Source: an uncultured Alphaproteobacteria bacterium
GTDB lineage: Bacteria; Pseudomonadota; Alphaproteobacteria; RF32; CAG-239
Direction of reading: 5' to 3'
DNA: 35,955 nucleotides
NCBI GenBank assembly: GCA_944392835.1
Contig: CALXYB010000013.1
Span: forward strand, 1-35,955
Below are positions 17,199 to 24,375 of this stretch, one piece after another (the stretch's first letter is position 1; the number at the start of each line of letters is the position of its first letter). The position numbers were made by a program, and so were the translations under genes. A model generated the notes under the pieces. The model searched no databases, was not told the origin of the DNA, and saw nothing but the letters and a program-made list of their open reading frames with translations.

Positions 17199-17561
17199 AT
17201 GAAAAAACTATCATACTTTTTAGCTCTTGCAGCTCTAATCATAACTTCAGCTTGCGACAACACCCCAAGAGAGCTGACTGAAATTGTTCCCAATAGGGCT
17301 TATCTGTTTTACTCTAATGGTTGTCCGCATTGCCACGAAGCACAAGAATTTCTAAACCACAAATATCCGGACCTAAACATTCTCAAAGTGAATGTAGATA
17401 ACCCAGCCGGAGCAAAGCTCATGACCCAATGCGCCAAAAAATTCAAAATCGGAAGACAACTCGGTATTCCGCTTTTCTGCTTAGGCGATAATTATATTAT
17501 GGGTTGGAGCCCTGCCTATGAGCAAAAGTTTCAAAATTACATCAAACCATTTTTAAAATAA
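17199..17561 (+). CDS. Thioredoxin-like lipoprotein with CPHC motif
   Basis: This 120-residue protein has an N-terminal lipoprotein-type signal (MKKLSYFLALAALIITSAC, Cys at 19). The mature part follows the thioredoxin fold: a beta strand, then the redox motif CPHC in YSNGCPHCHEAQEFL, and later a cis-proline-like segment RQLGIPLFCLGDNYI. It is probably a periplasmic thiol-disulphide protein, either oxidant or reductant. The lipobox residue at -3 is Thr, which is not ideal, so the anchor is less certain than the fold. I chose the ATG at 17199 because AAGGA lies six bases upstream; an ATG at 17181 adds six residues. It stands after the helicase gene and ends in a good terminator. Confidence 0.82.
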   Translation: MKKLSYFLALAALIITSACDNTPRELTEIVPNRAYLFYSNGCPHCHEAQEFLNHKYPDLNILKVNVDNPAGAKLMTQCAKKFKIGRQLGIPLFCLGDNYIMGWSPAYEQKFQNYIKPFLK

Positions 17562-17562
17562 C

Positions 17563-17588
17563 TAAAGCCCCTTTCGGGGCTTTTTCTT
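17563..17588 (+). terminator. Terminator after the thioredoxin-like lipoprotein gene
   Basis: Stem aaagcccc pairs with ggggcttt around tttc, followed by T residues. It lies two bases past the stop codon. Confidence 0.88.
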
Positions 17589-17594
17589 TAGAAT

Positions 17595-17640
17595 TACCAA
17601 TAAAAAAAACCACTCTAACGAGTGGTTTTTTTTATTGGTA
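17595..17640 (-). terminator. Perfect 21-bp inverted repeat at the 3' end of tRNA-Met
   Basis: Bases 17595-17615 pair perfectly with 17620-17640 around the loop taac, giving 21 pairs with an inner AAAAAAAACCACTC/GAGTGGTTTTTTTT core. On the minus strand it should terminate tRNA-Met transcription. The outer arm includes the tRNA's own encoded CCA end (17636-17638) and the adjoining bases. Confidence 0.85.
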
Positions 17641-17712
17641 GCGAGGGGCGGATTCGAACCGTCGACACGCGGATTATGATTCCGCTGCTCTAACCAACTG
17701 AGCTACCCCGCC
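17636..17712 (-). tRNA. tRNA-Met (CAU), probably elongator type
   Basis: The minus strand folds into a 77-base cloverleaf with encoded CCA. The acceptor stem GGCGGGG pairs with CCTCGCT through two G-U pairs. The D arm is GCTC/GAGC. The anticodon stem GCGGA/TCCGC holds the loop ATCATAA, giving anticodon CAU. The paired first base (G1) rules out initiator tRNA, which has an unpaired first position. The T stem has one A-C mismatch (GACGG/CCGCC). A CAU anticodon could also belong to the isoleucine tRNA that is modified by TilS, which sequence alone does not fully exclude. Confidence 0.9.
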
Positions 17713-17729
17713 ATTGGAAAGTCGTGTAT

Positions 17730-17758
17730 TTAATAAACTTTCTGTCGGCTCTTGTCAA
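17730..17758 (-). promoter_or_regulatory. Sigma-70-type promoter of tRNA-Met
   Basis: On the minus strand a perfect TTGACA (17753-17758), a 17-base spacer and TATTAA (17730-17735) lie 18 bases before the tRNA, the same spacing as at tRNA-Phe. Confidence 0.65.
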
Positions 17759-17796
17759 CAATTATTTTACAACTTTTCCTCATAAAACAAATATTA

Positions 17797-18084
17797 TTAT
17801 TTTTTCAATTCATTAGCATCCACAATTTCAAATTCTGCATCAATAATTTTAGAAGCCCTTCCCTCCTCCATTACTGGCTCATCTGCATTTTCAACAAAGT
17901 TACGCAGATTCTCAAATTGTTTTCTGATTTTATATTGCCGATACCATCCTATGGCAAACAACACGGCAAACATCAACAGAACAAAAGGCAATAACAAAGC
18001 CGCAGTATAAAATAACAAAAATACGGCAGCCATACCAAAAGCCAAAGTGCCGATTCTCATAAAAATAGCCATAAGTCCACTCAT
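17797..18084 (-). CDS. Small membrane protein coupled to the ROK kinase gene
   Basis: The 95-residue product has a long hydrophobic region (about residues 8-46, probably two closely spaced helices). A basic stretch (WYRQYKIRKQ) follows, then an acidic C-terminal tail (EEGRASKIIDAEFEIVDANELKK). The basic residues after the helices suggest that the tail is cytoplasmic. No family is recognised. Its ATG at 18084 overlaps the last base of the ROK kinase stop codon (TAATG), so translation of the two is coupled. A role linked to the kinase, for example in its location, is possible but unproven. Confidence 0.78.
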   Translation of the reverse strand: MSGLMAIFMRIGTLAFGMAAVFLLFYTAALLLPFVLLMFAVLFAIGWYRQYKIRKQFENLRNFVENADEPVMEEGRASKIIDAEFEIVDANELKK

Positions 18085-18983
18085 TACTTCTTTTCCTTCT
18101 TAATTTTTTCCGCAGCAATCAAAGCCGCACCAATCATTGCCGCATTATTCTCAAAAATAGCCCGTCTAAGCTTAATCGGTCTGGCCAAAATATCCTTATT
18201 AACAATTTTTTCCAACTTCTCATAATTCATAAACTCGGTTAACGAACCAAACAACAAAACAATCTCGGGGTCAAAAATATTAACCAAACCGATAATACCG
18301 TTAACCACATCCTGCTCCCACTCGTTAAAAACTTTAATCGCAAGCAGATTATTCTCTTTCATTCCTTTGATAACATCATGGCTAGTAACACTATCATCTT
18401 TATAAGCTTCTTTGGCATCAATTCCCAAAGCCGTACCGGAGGCATAAATCTCGTAGCAATCATAAGCCCCACAGCCGCACCGCCTCTTATTTCCTCTAGC
18501 GACCTTAAAATGCGCTTCACCTGCCGCACCAGACTTTCCTTTAAGCAATTGTCCGTTAACAATAAAACTGATACCGACACCCGTGCCTATGGCCACCAGC
18601 ATTGCGTCATTCATTCCCTTTGCTGCGCCGAGCTTATATTCTGCCCACATAGCGGCATTGGCATCATTTTCTACCACCACGGGCTTAGAAGAAAGTTCGG
18701 CAAAAGGTGTATTCATATAATCTTTGGGCATATTTCCGACAGAGGCAATGATTCGGTCATTATCTTTGCTAACCTCGCCGGCAGTTGCCACAGCAACAGC
18801 TTCAATCTGGTTCTCAAAACCGGAAACAATACGTTTTAAGGTTGCCAAAATTTCGGCACTATCGCGAGGTGTGCTGATTTTTGTAACATCGCTACAAATC
18901 TTGCCTTCTTCATCAATCAAGGCATAAGCAATTTTAGTTCCGCCGATATCAAATGCCAAAATTTTCTTACTATCCGTCATCAT
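18084..18983 (-). CDS. ROK-family sugar kinase
   Basis: ROK proteins are mostly sugar kinases (glucokinase, N-acetylmannosamine kinase, fructokinase) and some repressors. This 299-residue form has no N-terminal helix-turn-helix, so it is a kinase. The ATP-phosphate motif DIGGTK (residues 12-17), the sugar-binding ENDANAAMWAE segment and the GTGVG motif are present. The ROK zinc site follows, with GEAHFKV and then RCGCGAYDCYE. The substrate cannot be fixed from sequence. Two ATG codons begin the frame (18983, 18980) after an AAGGGA site, so the start is uncertain by one residue. It has a good candidate promoter and is followed by a coupled small membrane protein gene. Confidence 0.92.
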   Translation of the reverse strand: MMTDSKKILAFDIGGTKIAYALIDEEGKICSDVTKISTPRDSAEILATLKRIVSGFENQIEAVAVATAGEVSKDNDRIIASVGNMPKDYMNTPFAELSSKPVVVENDANAAMWAEYKLGAAKGMNDAMLVAIGTGVGISFIVNGQLLKGKSGAAGEAHFKVARGNKRRCGCGAYDCYEIYASGTALGIDAKEAYKDDSVTSHDVIKGMKENNLLAIKVFNEWEQDVVNGIIGLVNIFDPEIVLLFGSLTEFMNYEKLEKIVNKDILARPIKLRRAIFENNAAMIGAALIAAEKIKKEKK

Positions 18984-19012
18984 CTTTCCCTTAAATTACT
19001 AAACTTTTTTAT

Positions 19013-19041
19013 AATATATAGTTTATAATCCATAAAAGCAA
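19013..19041 (-). promoter_or_regulatory. Candidate sigma-70 promoter of the ROK kinase gene
   Basis: On the minus strand TTGCTT (19036-19041), a 17-base spacer and TATATT (19013-19018) lie 30 bases before the start codon. Confidence 0.55.
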
Positions 19042-19125
19042 ACGCCAAAATAGATTTTTTTACTCTTGCCAAAAACCTGATTTTCTTCTAGCCTCAAGGA
19101 AACGACATCAGCAAAGGAGAAAATC

Positions 19126-19503
19126 ATGAATAGAAAACTACTTAGCTTATCTGTTTTAACATCAGCTTTAATTTTAAGCGCAAACACTTTTGCCAAACCG
19201 CAAAGCGGCGGCTTTTACGGTCCGACAGCTCCTTCTGCTTCCGTAACCGTTGCCGAAGTTCAAAACTTAAAAGACGAAAGTTTTGTTGTGCTAAAAGGCA
19301 GCATCAAACAAATGGTCGGCAAAGAGAAGTATTTGTTTGAAGATAAAACCGGCAGCATTGTGGTTGAAATTGACGATGATGATTGGAACGGTCTAAGCGT
19401 CAGCCCGGAAGATATTGTGGAAATTCGCGGTGAAGTTGACACCCATTGGCGCAAACCAACTGACATTGAGGTTGAAAGTATCACCTACATCACCACCAAA
19501 TAA
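19126..19503 (+). CDS. YgiW/YdeI-like periplasmic OB-fold protein
   Basis: The 125-residue product has a Sec signal peptide (cut after the Ala of NTFA, near residue 23) and a bacterial OB-fold (BOF, formerly DUF388) domain. Typical segments are GGFYGP just after the signal, VVLKGSIKQMVGKEKYLFEDKTGSI, and DIVEIRGEVD. E. coli relatives YgiW and YdeI are periplasmic stress-response proteins whose ligands are poorly defined. The length and order match the family. AAAGGAG lies seven bases before the ATG at 19126. It is divergent from the ROK kinase gene and ends at a clear terminator. Confidence 0.88.
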   Translation: MNRKLLSLSVLTSALILSANTFAKPQSGGFYGPTAPSASVTVAEVQNLKDESFVVLKGSIKQMVGKEKYLFEDKTGSIVVEIDDDDWNGLSVSPEDIVEIRGEVDTHWRKPTDIEVESITYITTK

Positions 19504-19507
19504 TCAA

Positions 19508-19538
19508 TAAAAAAACCGCCCAACCAGCGGTTTTTTTA
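19508..19538 (+). terminator. Terminator after the YgiW-like gene
   Basis: aaaaaaaccgc pairs with gcggttttttt around ccaacca, giving a strong stem with a T tail just past the stop codon. It separates this gene from motA. Confidence 0.88.
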
Positions 19539-19628
19539 TGCTCATCCAACAACTTGTCATTAACTCTAAATTAAATGATTTAATTTATAAAATATAAAAA
19601 AATTTTAATTGTTGAGGAAAGAATTTCA

Positions 19629-20405
19629 ATGGAAAAAAGTACAACTTACGGAATGTTGCTGGGTTTATTCGCCGTTGGCTATGGTATGTACCTAAAAGGT
19701 GCCGACCCGCACGCCTTAATTAACCCCGCAGCTTTTCTTATCATCTTTGTCGGAACTTTTGCGGCTTTATTCAACGCCTTTCCGATGAAAGACATTAAAA
19801 GGTTCGGCAAACTCCTGAAAATCATATTTACCGGAAAAAAAACAATGCCCAAGCAAGAGGTTTTGGAGCTCTTTGTCAACCTTGCCAAAGCAGCAAAAAA
19901 CGAAGGTGTTATGGCCATTGAAAAGAAAGCCAATGAGCAAGAAGACCCCTTTCTTAAATCTACCCTGATTTTGGTTGCTGACGGTTTTCCGGCTGACTTC
20001 ATTGCCGAAACCGTAGAAGGCGAGATTAAACAAATGGAAGAACGTCATCGCTCCGGCGCAGCCATTTTTGCCCAAGGCGGAATGTATGCACCAACCCTTG
20101 GTGTATTAGGTGCCGTTATCGGTCTTATTGCTGCCTTAGGAAACTTGTCTGATATTGAAATGCTTGGCCACTCCATCGCAGCCGCTTTCGTTGCCACCCT
20201 GCTCGGTATTTTTACCGGATACGTTATGTGGCACCCCTTTGCCAACAAACTCAAACGCATCTCTGCCGAAGAAGTAGAAATCAAGAAAATGATTCTTGAA
20301 GGCGCTTTGGCCTTGCAAAGCGGAGCATCATCTATTGCAATGGAAGCAAAGTTGCAGTCCTTCATTCCGCTGAGCGAACGCAAATCATTAAGAGACGGGG
20401 AATAA
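19629..20405 (+). CDS. motA: Flagellar stator protein MotA (PomA-like)
   Basis: MotA and MotB form the ion channel that drives flagellar rotation. The 258-residue product has four hydrophobic segments: two near the N-terminus, and two later ones around GGMYAPTLGVLGAVIGLIAAL and AAAFVATLLGIFTGYV. The cytoplasmic loop between helices 2 and 3 carries the charged region that contacts the rotor. The conserved MotA Pro residues are visible in the APTLGVLG region. The form resembles the PomA/MotP/B. subtilis MotA group. GAGGAAAG lies about nine bases before the ATG at 19629. motB follows after one base, so the two are coupled. Confidence 0.94.
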   Translation: MEKSTTYGMLLGLFAVGYGMYLKGADPHALINPAAFLIIFVGTFAALFNAFPMKDIKRFGKLLKIIFTGKKTMPKQEVLELFVNLAKAAKNEGVMAIEKKANEQEDPFLKSTLILVADGFPADFIAETVEGEIKQMEERHRSGAAIFAQGGMYAPTLGVLGAVIGLIAALGNLSDIEMLGHSIAAAFVATLLGIFTGYVMWHPFANKLKRISAEEVEIKKMILEGALALQSGASSIAMEAKLQSFIPLSERKSLRDGE

Positions 20406-20406
20406 T

Positions 20407-21069
20407 ATGGCCAGAAAAAAACAACATTCCGAACCACATGAGGAACATGCCGACGAAACCTGGTTAATTCCCTATTCGGACTTATTAACTTTGCTCTTAG
20501 CCTTGTTTATTGTGCTTTTTGCTTCATCAAGTTTAGACAAAGAAAAAGCGGCTCAAATGGAATATGCTATGGCCGCAGCGTTCAACAGCATTCCGACAGA
20601 ACAACTAAACGGAACCATATTAAGCTTTATGGATGATGCCAGAGAAATGGACTTAGGCGAAGGTGTCGGTTTAGGCTCAGATTCCCGAGGTGCTGTTTTG
20701 GATATTGCTGATATAAACCTCTTTGAACAAGGTGAAGCCAACATCACACCGGAAGGCGTAAAAACCATTAAAAGAATTGCACCTCTTTTAAGTAACAACC
20801 GTTACAAACGTTTCCGTGTTATTGTTGAAGGTCATACGGACGATATGCCCATTGTCAGCAATACTTTTGTCTCAAGCTGGGAGCTTTCAGCTGCAAGAGC
20901 TGCTGCTGTTGTACGCGAATTTATCAAAGCTGGCTTAAACCCAGACCGTTTCCAAGCTGTCGGTATGGCAGACATAGCTCCAAAATATCCCAACAGAGAT
21001 TTAAACGGTACGCCGATTCCTGAAAATAGAATAAAGAACCGCCGCATCTCCGTTCATGTTGAGATATAA
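20407..21069 (+). CDS. motB: Flagellar stator protein MotB
   Basis: MotB anchors the stator to peptidoglycan and supplies the ion-binding aspartate. The single N-terminal helix contains the conserved Asp at residue 25 (PYSDLLTLLLALFIVLFA). The C-terminal OmpA-like domain binds peptidoglycan, with VEGHTDDMPI, then SAARAAAVVREF and a final NRIKNRRISVHVEI. At 220 residues it is a short but complete MotB. The helix pattern resembles B. subtilis MotB, a proton-type stator, but ion choice cannot be proven here. The ATG lies one base after the motA stop, with GGGGAA as ribosome site. The stop codon abuts the convergent DUF3750 gene with no gap and no visible terminator. Confidence 0.95.
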   Translation: MARKKQHSEPHEEHADETWLIPYSDLLTLLLALFIVLFASSSLDKEKAAQMEYAMAAAFNSIPTEQLNGTILSFMDDAREMDLGEGVGLGSDSRGAVLDIADINLFEQGEANITPEGVKTIKRIAPLLSNNRYKRFRVIVEGHTDDMPIVSNTFVSSWELSAARAAAVVREFIKAGLNPDRFQAVGMADIAPKYPNRDLNGTPIPENRIKNRRISVHVEI

Positions 21070-21843
21070 TTATTTCAGCGGTTTATCCTTAAGACCGATT
21101 CTTCCAATTAAGGGAAGTTTTAATGCGGGGCGGTAAAAATCCGCCCCAAAATTTAAGCCCAACAAATTAAATTCTATTCCTTCAGCCGCACCGAACGAAA
21201 CGCCCAACACACCATATAAAGATAACAGATATCCCTGCCCGCTTTCAGCTTTTTCAATAAAATTTGGTGTCCAATCTTTGCCGATTGCATGTGGCGGAAG
21301 CTCAACCGTTAATTCGGGCACATTTCGGATAATATAAGAAATAAAGGTATTACTGTTTGGCCCCGGCCACGCCCGATAAGTCTGGCCATAAGGATAATTC
21401 TGAGCGAGTTTTTTTATTTGAGGAATAGCCTTTTCGGCTTTTTCACCGCGTAATTCCTGAACAAGCTCAGGCATTGCGCCATACCATTTTCTGTCTGGAA
21501 TATCTTGTTTAATGTCAACCGCTGTGCCTCTATAACGCAGCTGCCATCCCATAACCTGATAAGTTGTATAAAAAGGCGCATTTTTTTCTTTGGTCGCAAT
21601 CCAAGTATGCACGGCAAAATACCCGCGCCAGCTAAAAGTTCTGGCGGCATAAACTTGCACAACAGCTTCCGAAACATCCTTTGGCAAAGGAGCCAAACCA
21701 GAGCTTTCGCGACTAGCCGTACGCCAATCTCCACCGCTAAATGCCATAAATAAGATAAGGCTTGCCCCGCCAAGCAAAAAAGCTGCTTTTCTGACCCGCA
21801 AACTCATAAGAGAAGATAAAAATGCTCTCATTTTTTTATCCAT
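21070..21843 (-). CDS. DUF3750 membrane-anchored protein
   Basis: The 257-residue product has one hydrophobic segment near the N-terminus (about residues 19-36) and then a DUF3750 domain. Characteristic parts are VQVYAARTFSWRGYFAVHTWIA, a WYGAMPELVQELRG segment, YRAWPGPNSNTFISYI, and LPPHAIGKDW. The conserved His, Trp, Pro, Asn and Asp residues suggest an enzyme. No activity is established for the family as far as I know. Most of the protein should be periplasmic. The frame could begin at a TTG (21852), but I chose the ATG at 21843; a further ATG lies at 21831, and no ribosome site decides between them. Confidence 0.85.
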   Translation of the reverse strand: MDKKMRAFLSSLMSLRVRKAAFLLGGASLILFMAFSGGDWRTASRESSGLAPLPKDVSEAVVQVYAARTFSWRGYFAVHTWIATKEKNAPFYTTYQVMGWQLRYRGTAVDIKQDIPDRKWYGAMPELVQELRGEKAEKAIPQIKKLAQNYPYGQTYRAWPGPNSNTFISYIIRNVPELTVELPPHAIGKDWTPNFIEKAESGQGYLLSLYGVLGVSFGAAEGIEFNLLGLNFGADFYRPALKLPLIGRIGLKDKPLK

Positions 21844-21907
21844 TTTTTTCAAACCGCATATTTAAGGATACCAGAAAAATAAGTTCAAGAAAACCTAAAA
21901 ATTATCA

Positions 21908-21936
21908 TTGACGTGAGCTGTCACATAACATACCCT
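21908..21936 (+). promoter_or_regulatory. Weak candidate promoter of the TerC gene
   Basis: TTGACG (21908-21913), 17 bases and TACCCT (21931-21936). The -35 box is good but the -10 box is poor. I looked here for a manganese (yybP-ykoY) riboswitch, known upstream of some TerC/Alx genes, and saw no convincing match. Confidence 0.35.
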
Positions 21937-21984
21937 CACTTGTGAACGAAACTAATTTTATAAAATAAGGAATTATATTCTGCT

Positions 21985-22947
21985 ATGGAAAAATTACATG
22001 AAATTTTTACCAACCATTTTATTATGCCGACCTATATGATGTGGATTATCTTCGGCGTAATAGTTTGCGTACTTTTGTTTTTGGACTTATGCGTTTTTCA
22101 TAAAAAAGACGAAGAACCCACGATTGCAGAAACATTCAAATTAAGCGCCTTTTATATTATCATTGCGCTTATCTTCGGTGTGTTTATTATCTATGAGCAC
22201 GGCACACAAGACGGTATGTTATATTACACCGGCTATCTGGTAGAAAAAAGCCTTTCCATGGATAACATTTTTGTTATCTCGCTGATTTTCTCAAGCCTAA
22301 ACATTCCGACAAAATACCAACACCGTGTTTTGTTCTGGGGTATTTTAGGCGCTATTGTCATGCGTGCATTAATGATTGGTATCGGCGCTCAGCTGGTTAG
22401 CCGTTTTCATTGGATATTGTACATTTTCTCACTCTTCTTGCTTTATACGGGTATCAAAATGGTCGCCCAAAAAGAAGATGACACCCCCTTAACTGAGACC
22501 AAACTTTACCAGTTCATTCGCCGCAAATTCAACGTAACCAAGCGCATTCATAATGAACACTTCTTCATCCATCGTCAGGGCAAATATTTCATCACACCGC
22601 TGTTCTTTGCCTTGTTGGTCATTGAAACGATGGATGTTATTTTTGCGGTAGACAGCATCCCTGCAATTTTCTTGATTACCCAAGATGTTTTTATTGTTTA
22701 TACAAGTAACATTTTTGCCATTTTGGGCTTAAGATCCTTGTACTTTTTGCTGGCAGCGGCGGTCAACCGCTTTGTTTACTTAAAACCGGCCTTAGCTGTT
22801 ATTCTGATATTCATCGGCACCAAAATCTTCTTGCCGCATATCGGTATAAATATTGAGGCGGTTCATTCCTTGAGCATTACCTTTGGTATTTTGTTTATAG
22901 GTATTTTTGCCTCACTGATAAAAACCAAACAACCTCAGGTAAAATAA
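21985..22947 (+). CDS. TerC/Alx-family integral membrane protein
   Basis: TerC/Alx proteins are inner-membrane proteins linked to manganese export and metal loading of exported proteins. The 320-residue product has about eight or nine hydrophobic segments and the family signatures: EKSLSMDNIFVISLIFSSL with conserved Asp, and ETMDVIFAVDSIPAIFLIT with two conserved Asp residues likely to bind metal. A conserved charged loop between helices (about residues 160-190, with KLYQFIRRKFNVT) fits the long Alx form rather than short TerC. The ATG at 21985 has AAGGA 13 bases upstream, a long spacing. It is followed by a terminator and then by a 400-base gene-free region. Confidence 0.93.
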   Translation: MEKLHEIFTNHFIMPTYMMWIIFGVIVCVLLFLDLCVFHKKDEEPTIAETFKLSAFYIIIALIFGVFIIYEHGTQDGMLYYTGYLVEKSLSMDNIFVISLIFSSLNIPTKYQHRVLFWGILGAIVMRALMIGIGAQLVSRFHWILYIFSLFLLYTGIKMVAQKEDDTPLTETKLYQFIRRKFNVTKRIHNEHFFIHRQGKYFITPLFFALLVIETMDVIFAVDSIPAIFLITQDVFIVYTSNIFAILGLRSLYFLLAAAVNRFVYLKPALAVILIFIGTKIFLPHIGINIEAVHSLSITFGILFIGIFASLIKTKQPQVK

Positions 22948-22950
22948 AGC

Positions 22951-22976
22951 AAAGCTCCCGCAAGGGAGCTTTTTTA
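22951..22976 (+). terminator. Terminator after the TerC gene
   Basis: aagctccc pairs with gggagctt around gcaa (22952-22971), with a T run following. It starts four bases after the stop codon. Confidence 0.9.
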
Positions 22977-22983
22977 TTACAAT

Positions 22984-23092
22984 AAAAATCCAAAGTACAA
23001 AGCACTCACTAACGATATGCACATTGGAAGCATCGCGATTCAGTAAAGACTGTAGCCACAGCCAGTGATGCGGTCAAGCTGGCAACAGCTTG
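22984..23092. repeat. Diverged direct repeat, copy A
   Basis: These 109 bases align without a gap to copy B at 23133-23241, with 26 mismatches by my count (about 76% identical). The most conserved blocks are tggaagcatcgcg and gcggtcaagctggc. It lies in the gene-free region between TerC and rmlB. No coding frame survives in both copies, since copy A has stops in each. Confidence 0.8.
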
Positions 23093-23111
23093 CGCTCAAG
23101 GGCGTCCCCTT

Positions 23112-23127
23112 GTCAAGCTGGCTACAG
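23112..23127. repeat. Partial third copy of the repeat
   Basis: gtcaagctggctacag is identical to 23222-23237 in copy B and lies between the two long copies, suggesting more than one past duplication or deletion event. Confidence 0.7.
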
Positions 23128-23132
23128 ATAAA

Positions 23133-23241
23133 AAAAATCCAGAGTACATGGTACTATCGTACGATATATACTCTGGAAGCATCGCGGTTCAACAAAGGTT
23201 GCCATCGCAGCCACTGCCGCGGTCAAGCTGGCTACAGCTTG
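23133..23241. repeat. Diverged direct repeat, copy B, with internal hairpin
   Basis: This is the second 109-base copy, offset 149 bases from copy A. It contains a nested inverted repeat: tccagagta (23138-23146) pairs with tactctgga (23169-23177), and inside it gtac (23151-23154) pairs with gtac (23159-23162). The matching arms in copy A are only partly preserved. Confidence 0.75.
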
Positions 23242-23287
23242 AGTTTTTTCAAAAGCTCGGAGAGTGAGGCATATAATAAGAAATAAA

Positions 23288-23335
23288 GGCGAAAGTCCCG
23301 CAGCGTACAAAGAAGTACGCGAGGAAACTTTCGCC
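23288..23335 (-). terminator. Large nested hairpin after rmlB, probable operon terminator
   Basis: ggcgaaagt (23288-23296) pairs perfectly with actttcgcc (23327-23335). Inside, gcgtac (23303-23308) pairs with gtacgc (23315-23320) around aaagaa, with six unpaired bases on each side between the stems. On the minus strand the hairpin is followed by TTTATTTCTT, so it can end the rml operon. The stem-loop-stem design is unlike the simple terminators elsewhere in the window, so it may be a mobile or repeated element reused as a terminator. Confidence 0.65.
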
Positions 23336-23360
23336 CTGCAATTTCTGTATTAGATGCTCT

Positions 23361-24374
23361 CTATGCGAGCTTTTTCAGGTACCAGTCTACAGTCTTAACA
23401 ATACCCGTATCAAAGTTTTCATCAGCTTTCCAACCAAGTTGTGTTGTGAGCTTGGTTGCATCAATGGCATAACGACGGTCATGTCCCGGACGATCCGTAA
23501 CAAAGACAATCAAGTCTTTATAAGAACCACCGTCTTTCTTCGGACATCTCTTATCCAAGATAGAGCAAATTGCATCAACAATCTGCAGATTGTTGCGCTC
23601 ATTATGCCCGCCGATATTATAAGTCTCACCGGACTTACCATTATGGAAAATCAGGTCAATAGCTTTGCAGTGATCCAAGACATAGAGCCAATCACGAACA
23701 TTTTTACCATCACCGTAAATCGGAATATTTTTGCCGCTCAAAGCATTGGAAATGATTTTGGGAATAAGCTTTTCAGGGTGCTGTTTCGGACCATAGTTAT
23801 TAGAACAGTTGGAAACAGTAACATTCATACCATAAGTGCGATGATATGCACGCACCAACATATCCGAACTTGCCTTGGAAGCGGAATATGGAGAGCTCGG
23901 ATCATAAGGTGTTGTTTCCTTAAAGAAACCTGTTTCACCCAATGCGCCATACACCTCATCTGTAGAGATATGATGGAAGCGGCAATCTTCATAACCGGCT
24001 TTAACCTTGTGAGGAGCCTCCATCCAAGCATTGCGAGCAACATCAAGCAATGTAAAAGTACCCAAGATGTTGGTTTCAATAAACGCCTTCGGACCAGTAA
24101 TAGAGTTATCTACATGGCTTTCTGCAGCAAAGTGAATAACACCTCTGATATCATTTTCGGCAAAGAGTTTTTCAATCAAGGCTCTATCACAAATATCACC
24201 CTGCACAAACTGATAATTTGCACAGTCTGCACAATCGGAAAGATTATCCAAATTTCCGGCATAGGTTAACTTATCCAAATTAATAACCTTATATTCCGGA
24301 TATTTCTTGGCAAAATAAGGTACGAAATTCGCACCGATAAAGCCGGCACCGCCGGTAACTAAAATAGACTTCAT
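23361..24374 (-). CDS. rmlB: dTDP-glucose 4,6-dehydratase RmlB
   Basis: RmlB removes water from dTDP-glucose to give dTDP-4-keto-6-deoxyglucose, the second step of dTDP-L-rhamnose synthesis. The 337-residue product is a short-chain dehydrogenase fold with NAD loop TGGAGFIG (residues 7-14), the active-site STDEVYG and YSASKASS (Tyr and Lys). HFAAESHVDNSI is also typical. I chose the ATG at 24374, with GGAG eight bases upstream, one base after the stop of the preceding gene; a longer frame would begin inside that gene. It is the last gene of the rml/alg operon, separated from rmlA, rmlC and rmlD by the acetylation genes. Confidence 0.96.
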   Translation of the reverse strand: MKSILVTGGAGFIGANFVPYFAKKYPEYKVINLDKLTYAGNLDNLSDCADCANYQFVQGDICDRALIEKLFAENDIRGVIHFAAESHVDNSITGPKAFIETNILGTFTLLDVARNAWMEAPHKVKAGYEDCRFHHISTDEVYGALGETGFFKETTPYDPSSPYSASKASSDMLVRAYHRTYGMNVTVSNCSNNYGPKQHPEKLIPKIISNALSGKNIPIYGDGKNVRDWLYVLDHCKAIDLIFHNGKSGETYNIGGHNERNNLQIVDAICSILDKRCPKKDGGSYKDLIVFVTDRPGHDRRYAIDATKLTTQLGWKADENFDTGIVKTVDWYLKKLA

Positions 24375-24375
24375 A

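Noticed and set aside
21853..21984. A possible manganese (yybP-ykoY) riboswitch before the TerC gene
   Set aside because: The short leader has a partial gtgag/ctcac pairing but none of the conserved loop sequences of that riboswitch class that I could recognise.
23065..23286. A 73-residue plus-strand open frame across the repeats
   Set aside because: It runs through two copies of a diverged repeat, has no ribosome site, and the corresponding frame in copy A contains stops.
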